A DNA stretch of 64,000 nt from Rhizophagus irregularis (lineage: Eukaryota; Glomeromycota; Glomeromycetes; Glomerales; Glomeraceae): positions 3,968,001-4,032,000 of the forward strand of contig NC_089445.1 of assembly GCF_026210795.1 (NCBI RefSeq). The letters are read 5' to 3'. The stretch's first letter is position 1. Every line of letters starts with the position of its first letter. Of this stretch, positions 50,963 to 63,709 are shown piece after piece. The notes under the pieces are model-generated. The model did not search any database, had not been told where the DNA came from, and saw nothing but the letters and a program-made list of their open reading frames with translations. The position numbers and the translations under genes are program-made.

Positions 50963-51029
50963 TAAATCTTCAACTTTATCTATAAGTTAATTTTTATTTA
51001 TTTCATCTTTTGAAAATTCAATTATTATA

Positions 51030-51480
51030 TTCACTATAAATTCTTTAAACCTTTTAACTATATCCTATACAATATCTTTAATTCTAAAGTATTATCAAAA
51101 ATAATTGTATATTTTTTCTTCAATTTCACAAAAATTACATTTTTACTTATTATTATATAAATCAGGTTTATATTTTTTTAAATTAGCACATGTTGGTAAT
51201 TCATTACAGTATATTTTATATTAATCTTAAATGACTTCCTTAAATAGAGTATGATGTTAATTATTATATTATGTAATGATAACACATTTTCTACAATCAG
51301 TATTTCATTTTCAACACCTAATTTTGTCAATTTGTCTACTTTTTTATTATTATTACTATCTCCATGCATTTTAATCTTTACTAAATTTATATTAAAATCA
51401 ATTAAATTATAAATTCTAACCATTTAAACAATAACAGTCACTAGACTTTGTAATTAACTTTTGACTTTTCAATTTCTAAT
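51030..51480 (-). pseudogene. LINE relic: end of RNase H and zinc-knuckle region
   Basis: On the minus strand KIKMHGDSNNNKKVDKLTKL is the last RNase H motif (K.K.HSGD..N..AD.LAK). About 200 bases downstream, in another frame, NELPTCANLKKYKPDLYNNK and KCNFCEIEE give the zinc-knuckle portion that follows RNase H in L1-like elements. Several stops and frame changes show decay. The orientation is opposite to the endonuclease relic at 52400-53520, so these are two insertions. Confidence 0.6.
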
Positions 51481-51960
51481 ATTGTCAGATTGTGTAATCT
51501 ATCAAATATATTAATAATCCACTGTGCATCATAATGTTTATTAAAGTATTTACTAAATATTCATAAATAGCACTTATTGAATACAAGATGCATTGAAAAA
51601 ATATCTATAAATGTTAAATTAAAGTATTAAAAAATGCCTAAAAAATTAAATAATTAATAAATAATAAAATATTGCAGTATTTAAGTATTTTATTTTTTTA
51701 TTACTTAATAAATACAAATTTTTAATACTTATCAAATACTGTCATTTAATAAATACAAGACTCCCATTTGGTTAAACTTCTATTTATTTTCATTTCACTT
51801 GTTATTATATTTTTTATAGATCCATTTATATATATAATAATCTCCTTTTCATTTTTCTAATTCTTTTATTATTTCTAACAATTCAATTCAATACTATTTT
51901 GAATATATATACCATAACAATCTATTAATCTTTTAACATTATTTACTTTTACATTTGGAT
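51481..51960. other. AT-rich stretch, possible upstream LINE remnants
   Basis: Only scattered short peptide-like pieces on the minus strand, for example IKELEKWKGDYYIYKW near 51815-51862, fit the RNase H upstream region. Nothing intact. Confidence 0.35.
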
Positions 51961-52112
51961 GCTTTGCAGTGGAAAAGGATGAAACTATTAAAAAAAATAA
52001 AAAAAAATGAGTTAATTTAAAATCTGAACAAATTATAGCATTTAGAATATTTTTGGTATATAGAAGAAAATTTGAATTTTTTCAGTAGTTTCATTCTTTT
52101 TTATTGCAAAGC
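51961..52112. mobile_element. 152-bp MITE-like element
   Basis: It starts GCTTTGCAGTGGAAAAGGAT and ends with the inverted match (reverse complement GCTTTGCAATAAAAAAGAAT); inversion extends through GAAACTA. Non-coding. Confidence 0.65.
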
Positions 52113-52399
52113 GCCCATTTAATCCTTCATAATATTTATATTCTACTTAAACAAGTACTTTGTATATACCTACCAAGGTTAAGTATAGGATTTAAAATTT
52201 TATTTATAAGAAATTAACAATATATAAACTAAAAAGGAATGTACTAATAAGAATCAGCTGATGAAGCATATGAAATGGTAGCATAAGGTCTATCAGTTAT
52301 GCTGAAGCAGTAAAAAGATAAAAATTATGTCAACTAATAATATAAAAGTAGAGCTAGTATAGTCATATAACATTTCACAAATTAATAAGGAAAAAGAAA

Positions 52400-53520
52400 A
52401 ATAGCAATATGAATTAGAGCTTAATAAAAAACTATAAAACTAACAAAATATTAATAAACTTATTATTAGTGTGAATAAAACTGACCAGATTGTTAAATTA
52501 GAATAATAAATGAAAAAATTTATGAGTATGTTACAAAAAACTTAATAAAAGAGTATCAAATTTAGAAATTAATTATATTAATTAAGTAAACTTTTTGATT
52601 AATAGAACAGTGGAGTTATCATTTAAAAAAGATGATGATACTTTTAAGAATCATAATAATAAAAAGTTAAAATATTTCAACAAACTAAAGAATTATATAA
52701 AGAAACATAAAGTATGCTAAATATATAAAGTTATTCGTTATCACTAATAGAAAAAGAAAGTGAGATGAATAAATTAATTGAACAATTTGTATATAAATCA
52801 TCAATGAATATAAATACAACACTATTAATTTAAGAAGGAAATACATAATGTTTAAATAATTTTAAAGCGAAAATAGATCAAGTGTTTAGTTTATTAACAA
52901 ATATATCAAGAAAATTTAATAATCAAGAATCATATATCAATACAAATAGGACTAGGAAGTTTAATAACAAAATAACTAATCCTAAAATCCTTAATAATGA
53001 TTATATAACCTTAGATATTCAACCATCTATTAATGGTATTATAGACATAAATAATTCTTTTAAGATAATAACAATTAATATGTCAGAATTAAATATAATA
53101 ATTAAGTAAAAACAAGTTTTAAATTATATAAAAATTAATAAGATTAATTGTTTAATAGTTATAGAACAAAACTTTAAACTATTATTGTGAAAATAATATA
53201 TAAAAATAATAAGAAAATAATGATGTAATGGTTATGTAACAATAACAACCATTTTTTTATAGGAATAGGAATTATAATGGATAAAAAATTCGCTAAATAT
53301 ATGATAAAAAAAGACATATATTAAAACTTATGTTACTTTTGAAAGAAAAATTCATTTTATGATAATTGCAATTTATAATTTTGCAAATAATTCTTATAAG
53401 GAAAAGATTTTAAAATTTTATAAAAAATTAGAAGAAATTATTTCTAATGAGAAAAAACAGCATGTAAAGTTAGTGTATATTAGAGATTTTAATGCGTGTT
53501 ATAATTTAGTTTTGAAATAA
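52400..53520 (+). pseudogene. LINE relic: coiled-coil ORF and AP-endonuclease region
   Basis: Plus-strand frames between stops show Lys/Glu/Asn-rich, coiled-coil-like sequence (52400-52900), then INMSELNIIIK...QVLNYIKINKIN and GIIMDKKFAKYMIKKDIY. These lead into KTYVTFERKIHFMIIAIYNF and KKLEEIISNEKKQHVKLVYI ending RDFNA, the equivalent of the GDFNA motif of LINE apurinic-type endonucleases. Many stops and frameshifts; no reverse transcriptase follows. This is the 5' part of a non-LTR retrotransposon. Confidence 0.6.
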
Positions 53521-53964
53521 GAATGATCAAATAAAAAAATGTTGTGAAAAAACTGTATTTTCTAAATATTCAGTGGCAGTTAAAGAAAAATATTATGATA
53601 AATGTAAATTTGATATATTATGATAAATCTTTAAATACATGAAACAGATTAGATATGAAATTACAGATTAATTATATATAGATTACAAAAGATTTGGTAA
53701 CAGTTTAATTTCAGTGACTTTAGTTTTAGCATTATAATAAAAATCTAATAATATTATATTTGAAATCTGGTCTTTTGTTCATTTAATATAGCTTTAAACC
53801 TTTTTTGATTATTAGTAATAGTATTGAGCTTTAATGATATTTTTTGATTAATTTGTATTAATTTAGCCAATTCACTAGAACTAACTGCTATAAATTATCA
53901 TTAATAAGAACTAATTTGATAATTTATTAATAAAACAACAATGAATTAACAGTATATATTATAT
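53521..53964. other. AT-rich stretch
   Basis: No reverse transcriptase or other domain was recognised after the endonuclease relic. Confidence 0.4.
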
Positions 53965-54700
53965 CTAATTTTGATCTGTTACTTTAGTTTTTGTAACTTT
54001 AAATATTGTAATTGTCACATTATTATCTAATGGCGATTCTTTACTAATTACTGTCTTAACACTAGATGATGATGATTTACTGGAACTAGATACTACTTTA
54101 CCAGATGCTACTTTACCAGATACTGCTTTATTATCAGAGGTTGCTTTATCAGATATTGTTGTTTTAATAGAGAAAGAAGAAGAAATTACTACTAAAAAAA
54201 TATAAGAGGATATTATTGATGATTTATTTATTGCCTGATAAAAATAATAAAATGTATTTATAAATAATAAATAATATAAACAACAACAAAATTGAACTAA
54301 TATTACTTAAAAAGATTCTTTAATAGTTTTATTGATACTGACAATAATCTTATCAATATCTTTATCACAAAATAAATCTAATTTTGCAATTTTCATTTTT
54401 TTTGAAGTTTTTGTTTGTGAAGCATCTGAAATTGTTTGATTATTGGCTTCAATATCTGTTAATTATAATATATTTTTAGATGTTCATTCACACAAGTTCA
54501 AAAAAAAACTAAAATAAAAACCTTTCAAATTATTTTATTCATTGATCTAAAAGATATTAATTATATAAGTATATTTATACAATCATAATAATTTACAACC
54601 AATATATTTTAGGTTTTGGGCATTTTAAATTATTAAAATCAAAAGAGCATTTGCCACTAGTTTTATTATTATTGTTGTTGTTGGTGTTTTCATTATCCAT
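53965..54700 (-). pseudogene. Low-complexity Ser/Lys/Asn-rich gene or relic
   Basis: On the minus strand it starts MDNENTNNNNNNKTSGKCSF and NLKCPKP. After a gap with splice-like ends (CTATTG|GTTGTA to TTAACAG) come DIEANNQTISDASQTKTSKK and LDLFCDKDIDKIIVSINKTI. Next, beyond a TAA and a second intron-like gap (GTAATA...TATCAG), comes a Ser/Lys/Val-rich part with SDKATSDNKAVSGKVASGKV and a stop at 53965. No family is recognised. The style resembles the decayed gene at 28619-30013. It could be a real intron-containing gene if the first donor is placed before the TAA, but I could not find a clean join. Confidence 0.4.
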
Positions 54701-57700
54701 TGATAAAAGATGACAAATATTTGACAAAAGAGAATTAATTGATTATTAGAATGTGAGAATGTGTGTATAGCTGCTCGGAATGTTTAGTGAGACTAGGTTA
54801 TTTTTATATGAGAGTAATGTAACAACCTAACAAGTAATATGTAACTCGGTTTGTTTAATAAAAAATCTTTAAAAAAGAGTTTTTCTTATTCTGATTATAA
54901 ATTTATTTTTAAATACTTACAGAATAAAAATTGTCAGAAATTGTAGTCTTTAAGTTGATGTACAGCACAAAATATACCGGATATGACATGGCCAAAATTA
55001 GCCTAATTCTACCGGAATTAAGATTTTTACCCGTATACGTTAAAGTTCCCTCAAAAAAGTGGGTTTCTCACTGCATTAAAGATAAAACTTGATTGCTGAT
55101 TCTAATGAATTAACCTTGAAACAAATCTGATCAGAATAGATCGGCGTACCATTAGCTTGTTTGAGATTCGTGTTAATTTCGTCTTTGATGTGTAGCGTAG
55201 TAATTACCTTATTAGTTAACAATGTTGTAAGAAAAGCAAAAGACAGTGACAGAGTATAATTAAGTTAGTTAAATTCCATAATTCCATAATTAAACTTTCC
55301 GATTTACTGATTGAAAATTAATTCGGTTCATAAAAAGCATTTATCTAGATTTATCTTCCCATAATTTCTTATAAATTCAAAAAAAATTTTCTATAAATTT
55401 AAATATTATTTCGAATATTAATCTCAGAGAAAGCATATATATCATTTTTTTTTTACCTTTTACTACTTATATAGTATCTTATTGTAATTTATTGTAATGT
55501 ATTTAATTACAATAAGATGGTTTTTTTTTTACTTTAAAAGTTTCTCTTGATTAAAAAAAAACGCCTGTCCAATATATATTGTAAATCGACAATGTCATCA
55601 CATTAGATAGTCACTCATCGCCATTTATAATACATTGTTTGATTAATTAACATTGAAAGGTTAAATGGATGTCATCAATTAAGGGTAAGTAACGATTATG
55701 AATTACAACCTTTAGCAGTTGTAATATTATAAACGTAAGCTGTAAATTGGCTGTAAATACTACATGTTAGCTAAAAAATGGTAATTCTGATTTACAACCA
55801 TTATATTTTTGGACTTACAACTATTTACGGAGACCAACACTATCATCAATATTTAATAACAGTTTAGGAAACAACAATGATGATGGTAGTTCGGATGATC
55901 AAAATGATGATTAATCTGACCCTGGATGGCGTTCTGGATGATTGGGACGATGATGAATCGCAGCAGATCACCCCTGCTGGTCTATGCCTAAAAAGAGAGA
56001 GATAGGGGTGTATCATATTGTGGATTACTTATAAACTTCATATAAGATGAAATATGTTAGGATTATCAGGTCTCAAAAAAGAGACGAACACATCCTCTAC
56101 CTTCCATCAATCCCATCAGTATCATTTTCAACATGATAAAGAAATACACTTTTCCTTTCCAGCGAAAGTAACTCCTGGAGAAATAAGTTTCATAAGCAAA
56201 AGGCATGGGGAACTAACAAAAAAGCAACTCAAATACAAATAATACAATAATAAAAAATGGGTGTACAATTTTGTACAATTGTTATACATACCCTTTTATT
56301 GTTTTGATAGACTATACCACGTTTCCTAATAGTCGGCCGTGATTTTCCTTATTGATATGATGTTTATCTAAAAAAGTCTATCAGTAGTTTAAAATTGTAT
56401 ACGGGGCGTTAGTCTCCATGGTATAAACCAGTTATTTCACGGATCAGCCTCGATCTCATTATCATTACGGCTCCGCCTTGATGATCAATGATATCTAAGG
56501 CTTCCCGTGAAATTCATTGTCTAAATGATAAATTTTTTCTGTAATTAAATTAATATATATGTAGAATTGAAATTATTTAAAAAAAAATTTTTTTGATCTG
56601 CAAATTAAAAATACTGATCCATTTTTAATTAATTTTATATAATGCAGTTTGTATATACGCATCGCGAATTTAACCGAATTAAGTGATATTTGGTTTAACT
56701 AAATTGTGAGAACCACGTGAATTTATTATTATTTTTTATTATTATTATTATAAATCAATCAGACTTTACCAATTCTTTCCTCGTTTGGAGCCCGTATTTG
56801 AACATACGAAATATCGATCGACCCGATCAACAAAATAGTATTTTTTATCAAATGCTAAAATGCATTCTTTTGATTACGCAATAAAGTAAACAAAAGTACA
56901 AATAAAAAATTTTTTCAAAACAAAATTTAAATAATATGTATACAAAAGAACCAATTTTAAACGGGCTTTTCCTTTCATCAAAGAATCACAAGGAATCATT
57001 TATGGATAATCCGTATAATTTTGGTTTCACTATATGATAAGGTTTAATTGTTGGTTTGTGAAATCAAAAAAAATTATCATTGTTCATTTTATTTTATTTG
57101 GGTCTGGAAGCTACCGAACATATTTTTATAGCCATTATACTTAAAAAAGAAAATTACAAATTAAAATATGCATGTTATAAACTTGTGTGTCATTATTCAT
57201 TTAAAGATCATCAAGGATATTACAAAATGCAGTGCAATTTAAGAATTGCATAAAAAAAATATAAAATGAGAGATTTATTTGAATAATTCTTACTTATATA
57301 TATATGCATACATATATATATATATATATAGACCTAACTTTTTCCGTAAAAAAAAAAAGATAAATTTATAATTCGGAGGAACAGGGGAAAATTATATTAT
57401 TATAATATAATATGAAATGTAACATTTTTTTTTTAAAAAAACGGTTTGAATTAATCAATTCGGCCTACAAAAAAAAAGCCATGAAATCCATACTTTCCAT
57501 AAATTCTAACAAAATGATGCAACCTTACATTATTTATTAATAATAGTAAATTATTCCTTTGTCGACCAAATATAATAATAATGGTCAATGGATTTTAAAA
57601 ATCCAATTATTTTTTATTTTTAAATAGAATAATGACTAAATATAGAACAATTACTTTTTTATTTTATTACCAGGTTATTGTAAAATTGTGTAAATAATTC

Positions 57701-59686
57701 CAATGCGGAGTCTCTAACGGTTTTGAAACTGATTTGAATGGAAAAAGGAAAAGATTTCCAATCAAATATTTTGTTCGTACGACAAAAAAATCAAACATCT
57801 TTTTTTGGGATTAATCTTATTCAAGCCAAGATTTCCAAATGTTTTTTTTAAAAAAAGAAAGAAATTTCTTTTAATAAAAAAAATTTGAAATTCTTTACGT
57901 AATTGTAAAGTTTTGATTTTAGTTAAAATCTTTCACCTGAATGGAAGGTTTTTTTAAAAGAAAAAGGAAATAATGACAAGGATGGTGTAACTAACTAAAT
58001 AACTATTTGAAAAAATAAAAAAAATAAAAAAAAAATTAATTATGAATTCTTAAAAAAATGTATATTTTTGTATATAACAATAAAAAAGAGATTACGAAAG
58101 AATGCATTGAAGTATCGTCATAATGTAATCATGCAACTTATCTATGAAGTACACTAATATGTTTAGTGTGACATTCAACAAAAGAAATCCCGGCTTTAAA
58201 ACTCCTATTGAAATTCGCATTGAATAAAAATGAATTTGGTAAGTGATTTGTTTGAAATATGATGATTAAGCTTAATTAATGAATGTAGATTAATTTTTAG
58301 TGGGTAAAATAAATTGTGAGAAAGAACTTTATAATATGTTGAATATAAAAGTAAATTTACATATATTTTGAGTAACAATTGGATTTGATCCGTAAGGGTG
58401 TAATGAATTTGTGGGGAAGATACATTGACTAGTAAAAAATTAGAGAATTTTCTTAGTCCGTCAAATTTTTCCGAATTATTGAAAAAAGAATTTTTTATTT
58501 CCTGCACGATGACAGAATTATTAATATATATGTATAAACTGTCAAAGCTAAAAAAAACCTTAATAATTTAATCACATCATGTAAGTATTGGTTTCACCTT
58601 TTTCCAAAATTCATTTTGATCTCCTTTTTCTTTGATTACACGAGGAATTTTTGCGCCAGGTAAATTAATACCATATACTATTAACAAGATAATATAAATA
58701 TTAATTTGGTACCCGGAATAAAGTGTAACGAATATTACTATATTTGGTTAAGATATGATTTTTTATATATTTTACCAGAGAAAGACGCAATCGTCGTATT
58801 TACACTATAAAAATTTATTAAAAAAGAAAAATCCTTGGCACAAATTATGATTTTATTATTCGTACCAGGTAAATGGTAAATCACTAAAATTCCACGAGGA
58901 TTTACTATATAGAAAATTCAAATAAACTGTACATAATTTATATTCATTATTTTCACTTACTTTTAATGTACATCCCGAATATTTATTACCGAATATTTAT
59001 TTTATTATCATTTGGTACGTATTTACTATTACTGTAAAAAAATCTTCCATTTTTCTTTTCCTTTCAAATTTCCTGATGTCACCATAGAACTTATCCAACA
59101 TTTCCTTTTTATATTTCCAAACTTGAATTTTTTTTTTTTTTTTTTTTAAATCTTAAAATATATATATATATTTTTTTTTCAATTATTTACTTCTTTTTCA
59201 ATATTAAAAACAGTTTTTTCTAAAAAAAAAAAAAACTAAATTCTTTTCTTTCTTCAAAAAATTAACGAAAGATATCACTTTTACAGTCTTGTGAAAAGGA
59301 ATCCAAGGAACCCGAATAAATTCTTTTAAAAGAAAAAAGCACTTTTTTTTTCGTTTAGATAAATAATTTTTTTTTTCTTTCCAAAATACAAAAAGAATAA
59401 CATTATTACAATGTGCTTTTTTTTTTAAACTTTTTATCGGCATATATATAAACTTTCCAACTTCAATAAATAATACACAAAGTATAAAGTATATTTAATA
59501 CTAACCACATTATTATTACACTCTCTAAAATCAGTTTTTTTGAGGATTGAAAAGAATTTTAGACTTTTTTTTTTTTTAAAAAAAAAAATTTTTACACAGT
59601 TACTATATTATTTATTTTTTCTTTTATACAAAGACACTTTTTCAACAACGAAAAAAAAATATATATATATTTTTATTTATTTTACG
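54701..59686. other. Long intergenic region upstream of the velvet gene
   Basis: About 5 kb without an intact gene. Bases about 55855-56242 read as a degraded protein (NNNDDGSSDDQNDD, then after stops MLGLSGLKKETNTSSTFHQS to 56242). Bases 56434-56513 can fold into a long imperfect hairpin. The rest is AT-rich with TATATA runs (about 57295-57330). The final ~500 bases before the velvet ATG are strong poly-T/poly-A tracts, a likely promoter and 5' leader. A 100-codon minus frame at 58205-58507 has no recognisable features. Confidence 0.5.
56434..56513. repeat. Long imperfect hairpin
   Basis: ATTTCACGG (56434) pairs with CCGTGAAAT (ending 56513). Inside, GATCTCATTATCAT pairs imperfectly with ATGATCAATGATATC, and GCCT with AGGC, giving an ~80-nt stem-loop in a GC-richer patch. 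Origin unknown: foldback element or structured RNA. Confidence 0.45.
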
Positions 59687-62353
59687 ATGTCAAAAAATCC
59701 AGTATTGAACACGTACAATTTTGTTAGTACGTCAAACCGTCAACTACAACTCGATAGGTAAATTTTACTCAAGTATTATCAACTTTCTTATTAAAACGTG
59801 AATTTCTCAATAAACGCGCAATTTTTTCGTTTTTCACGTAGCAATCATTATGAACTTATCATACGACAACAACCAAAACAAGCTCGGTTGTGTAGTTCAA
59901 AAGAACGAGGTATGAATCTTATAATTATACTGTAATTATTTTATTCAAGTATAATTCTTAATTAATTTGTTTAATTTATCAATTAATAAATAGATCGAAG
60001 ACCAGTTGACCCACCTCCAATCATTCAATTAAAAGTAAATGGTTATGGCGATGAAGCTCAGTATGTATCTTATAATAAAAAAAGTTCTTTCAGATTGATC
60101 AATTAGCTTAAATTAAAATTTAATCAATTTGATCCTTTATTACTAGAAACTTCCTACAAAGTCCTTATTATTTTATGTGTGCAAATCTCGTACATCCTAC
60201 AGATAGCGGTGAAAGTTTTACCGTTTCTTCGCGTTACCTTGCTGGTACCGTTGTCTCTTCCTTACACAAATTGAAAGACATCGATAATAAAGGTACTTTC
60301 TCATCATTAATGTTTTGTGTATATTGTACACGTATTATTTAACTCATATCTTTTTCTCTTGAATTATTTTAAATCAGATGGTGGTTTTTTTGTGTTTGGA
60401 GACATATCTGTACGTGTCGAGGGTCGTTATCGTTTAAGATTTAGTTTGTTCGAAATCATAAGGTAATTTAACAAGATATAAAATTTGTCCAAAGTTTATA
60501 TTAAATGCTAAATTAAATTTTTTTTTTTTTTCTTCCTTACCTTTTTTTTTCGGTACGATTTAAAAAGAGATGAGGTTGTTCATATACAATCAGTGGTATC
60601 AGATGTTTTTACGGTTTATTCACCAAAAGCATTTCCTGGAATGTCAGAGTCTACATTTTTATCTAGGTCTTTTTCAGATCAAGGTGTAAGAATAAGGATT
60701 CGTAAGGAACATCGAATTCAAATGAAACGTCCACAATCTAATAATAGACAATCTGATACTACCGAATATGATGATGATAATATAAATATAAATGATGATG
60801 GAATTACGGATATTCCTGCTAAAAGAAAGAGGAGCAAAAGTCAAATTGCACAAATTTCTACATTTAAATCTACTCCTCCATTGGAATTACTTGATAATAC
60901 TTCAATGTCTTATTCACAATCACAACATTCACCGTACGCTCCTTCATCTGATTCATCTTATCCATCATATCAACAATATCATAAGTTTAGACAAGGTGGT
61001 GGATCATTATCATATCCTCCTCCATTATTAGGGTATCCACCTCATCCACCTCAACGTCAAAATTCATATTATGAGGATCATGAATACGGACCGTCATCTC
61101 GTGATGATCATACGTCATCATCGCCTTATTATTATGGTGAACAATATAAACGTCCGAGATTATCAAATTCTGAAGTGCCTCCTTATGATTATCGACAATC
61201 ATCAATAGTAACACCCTTAAAAGATAATCAATTTACAACTACTAACCATCACCACCACCATTATACCACTTCTTCTCCTCCTCCCCATCCTCCTCCTCCT
61301 TCTTCTTCTTCTCTTTCACCATCTTCATATCGTACATCACGAAGATTATCTCCTTTATTAGAACATCAACCTTCTTACGTCACCTCTTCTACTAACAATT
61401 CATCATCTCATGTGTTTAATCATGATCATTCTCTTCCTAATGCTCGTCATCGCTCTTTTGATGTATTAACGTCAACAGCTTCTTCAAATACTACATCCTT
61501 GGATTCTTTTCATTATTCTGTAACATCACCATCCCCATCATCATCATCATCATCTGCTACAACACTTCAACCTGTTCAGCCTTCAGAACCTTTTTATCAA
61601 TCATCTTCATCATTCACTCCAAAACCTCCTTCTAGATCCCGAACATTACCGCTTTACAGTCATAATGGCATTAATAATAATGACAATGATAATGATAACA
61701 TACATCACCATAATTATCATCATGATTCTACTGCATCATTTTCATCATCTAATCAATTACCTACTCCAAAAACTTCAATTGATGTTGATGTTTTACATAG
61801 TTTACATCATAATCATAATAAAAAACAATTATATTCGTCATATCCTCCATTAACACCTCCAAATCTAAACAGTTCATCTGTAGATAGTTATAAAAGTGGT
61901 AATAATAATAGCAGTAATAATCTTACACCTAGTTTTACTCAACATTTTACCTCAAGTCCTAGACCTGGACCACTTCAATTACCTCCTAAATCACCATTAT
62001 CATCAAACATGAGAACTAATTCATTACCAATAATGTCTTCTAATTCAAGTACAAGTTCCTCAAATTCTACAACATTCTTGAATAATAATGAAGGAGTATT
62101 AACTAGTTCACCATTATTATTACCTACTACTAATACTGATAATTTACCAAAATTACCACCTATAACTTCTTTAACAAGTAGAATTGATTTTATTATGAAT
62201 AAGACAAAGGACAATTATTATAATGATAGTGTACCACAACAACAAGGACAACAATATTATCATCAATCTTATTCTATGGATGATAACAACCTAAATTATA
62301 ATAACAATGTTTGGCATAATAATGGTGGTAGTAGTATTGATAATGGATATTAG
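59687..62353 (+). CDS. Velvet-domain transcription factor (VosA/VelB-like), 6 exons, about 740 aa
   Basis: Fungal nuclear regulator; velvet proteins bind DNA through an NF-kappaB-like fold and control development and secondary metabolism. Exons: 59687-59757, 59842-59909, 59994-60060, 60147-60292, 60378-60462, 60568-62353, in one frame. The velvet domain spans about residues 24-190: [85 protein letters not shown], and [20 protein letters not shown] with [13 protein letters not shown]. This order and wording match VosA/VelB, not VeA. A long Ser/Pro/His/Asn/Tyr-rich tail (about 210-740) has a basic patch PAKRKRSKS (possible nuclear signal) and no recognisable domain; Aspergillus VosA is shorter. 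All introns lie within the domain region and the tail is a single exon. The upstream leader is poly-T/A. Confidence 0.93.
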
Positions 62354-63540
62354 TTTTATTTAAACTTAGTTTAAATTAACTAGTAAAGTACTAGAACAGT
62401 TAATTTAAAAAAATTGTTTATTTATTTATTTTTTTTTAAATTATTAAAGACTTTTTTTTGTAAATCAAAAAAAAAGAAAGAAGAAAAAAAAATTAAAGTG
62501 ATTATTATATGAGTGGATAGGTAATTTACTGTAATTTTTTTTTTGATTGTAATATTAAATGTATAGTAATAAATAGTATAGTAATTGTGATTTTTATAAA
62601 AAAAAAGAAAAAAAAAAAAAGAATTTTGAACACTTTGAACACTTTGAATGTAATTCTATCAAATCAAATAATGAAAAAAAAAATCAAAAATGAACAAAAA
62701 TGAACAAAAAAAAAAAACAATTTTTTTTTCTTTTCTTTTGAAATAATTTAATTCGATTTTTGTAAAAAATTTTTTGATCATATCTATAAATGTATTATAT
62801 TATTTTAAATAAATTTAAAAAAAATGTAAATAATTAAAATAATTATAATTAATAAGAAAGAAAAATTTCGATGTTATCTCACTTGGTTAATCTTGTAATA
62901 CGATAAATATAGCAAAAAAAAAAGATCTACACAGAACCCTAAAATTTTGAATGTTTGAATTATAGTATAAGATCTACCATATCAAAATATCGAAATAAGC
63001 GAATTGATACGTACATACGGTATATGTATATATATATATGTATTTTTTATTTATTTATTTATTTATATTTTGTTTGACGCTATCAATATCTTATTATATC
63101 AATGATACAGTAATTTATATGAGAAATCTTTATTTTATTAGGAAAAAAATATCATAATAATATTTATTATTCATAATTCTAACACAATGATGAAATTAAT
63201 AAATAGTTATTTTCAATACGGAAAGTTTAAAATCACGTTCGTTACATTGTTATTATTTTGCGTTATATTAGATCTTGATCCTTTTAAGGTTAATATGATC
63301 ACATTACATAAAAAGAACTTGTATTAATATAGTAATTCTTCTTGTATTTCTTAAATCTTTATACAAATGTTATCATAGTGGAAATTTCTTGTAAATTTAT
63401 AATTAATAAAAAAATCAAAACCTATTATTTTAATCTAATTCGTAATATTAGAAATCAATTCCTTATCTGATTCAAGAAAAATTAAGATTTTTTATGGTTA
63501 AATATAAAAATTCAATTAAATATATTAAATATATTATATA
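62354..63540. other. 3' flank of the velvet gene, AT-rich
   Basis: No gene recognised; poly-A/T runs and short microsatellites such as ATTTATTTATTT at about 63047-63065. Confidence 0.5.
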
Positions 63541-63709
63541 CAGTCAACTCTCTATAAATGCACCCCTTTTGAGACCAGAAAAAAGCGTGCAATTACAAAG
63601 GGTGTGCATTTATAGAGAATAAATAATTAGAAATCATATATACTTGGGATTGAACTAAAATTGTGCATTTAGGAAGGGAATGCACTTATAAGTATAGAGA
63701 GTTTGACTA
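63541..63709. mobile_element. Pogo/Tigger-like MITE, TA-flanked
   Basis: It begins CAGTCAACTCTCTATAAATG after a TA and ends AGTATAGAGAGTTTGACTA, the inverted match with small gaps. Inside, GTGCATTTATAGAG and its inverted partners GTGCATTT and AATGCACTTATAA occur several times. The terminus matches the elements at 27339 and about 48701. Non-coding, about 169 bp. Confidence 0.75.

Noticed and set aside
58205-58507. 100-codon minus frame in the velvet upstream region
   Set aside because: No domain, signal or splice context; plausible by chance in AT-rich DNA.
60987-61214. Minus frames within the velvet tail exon
   Set aside because: Shadows of the repetitive plus-strand coding sequence; the same holds for 61975-62214.
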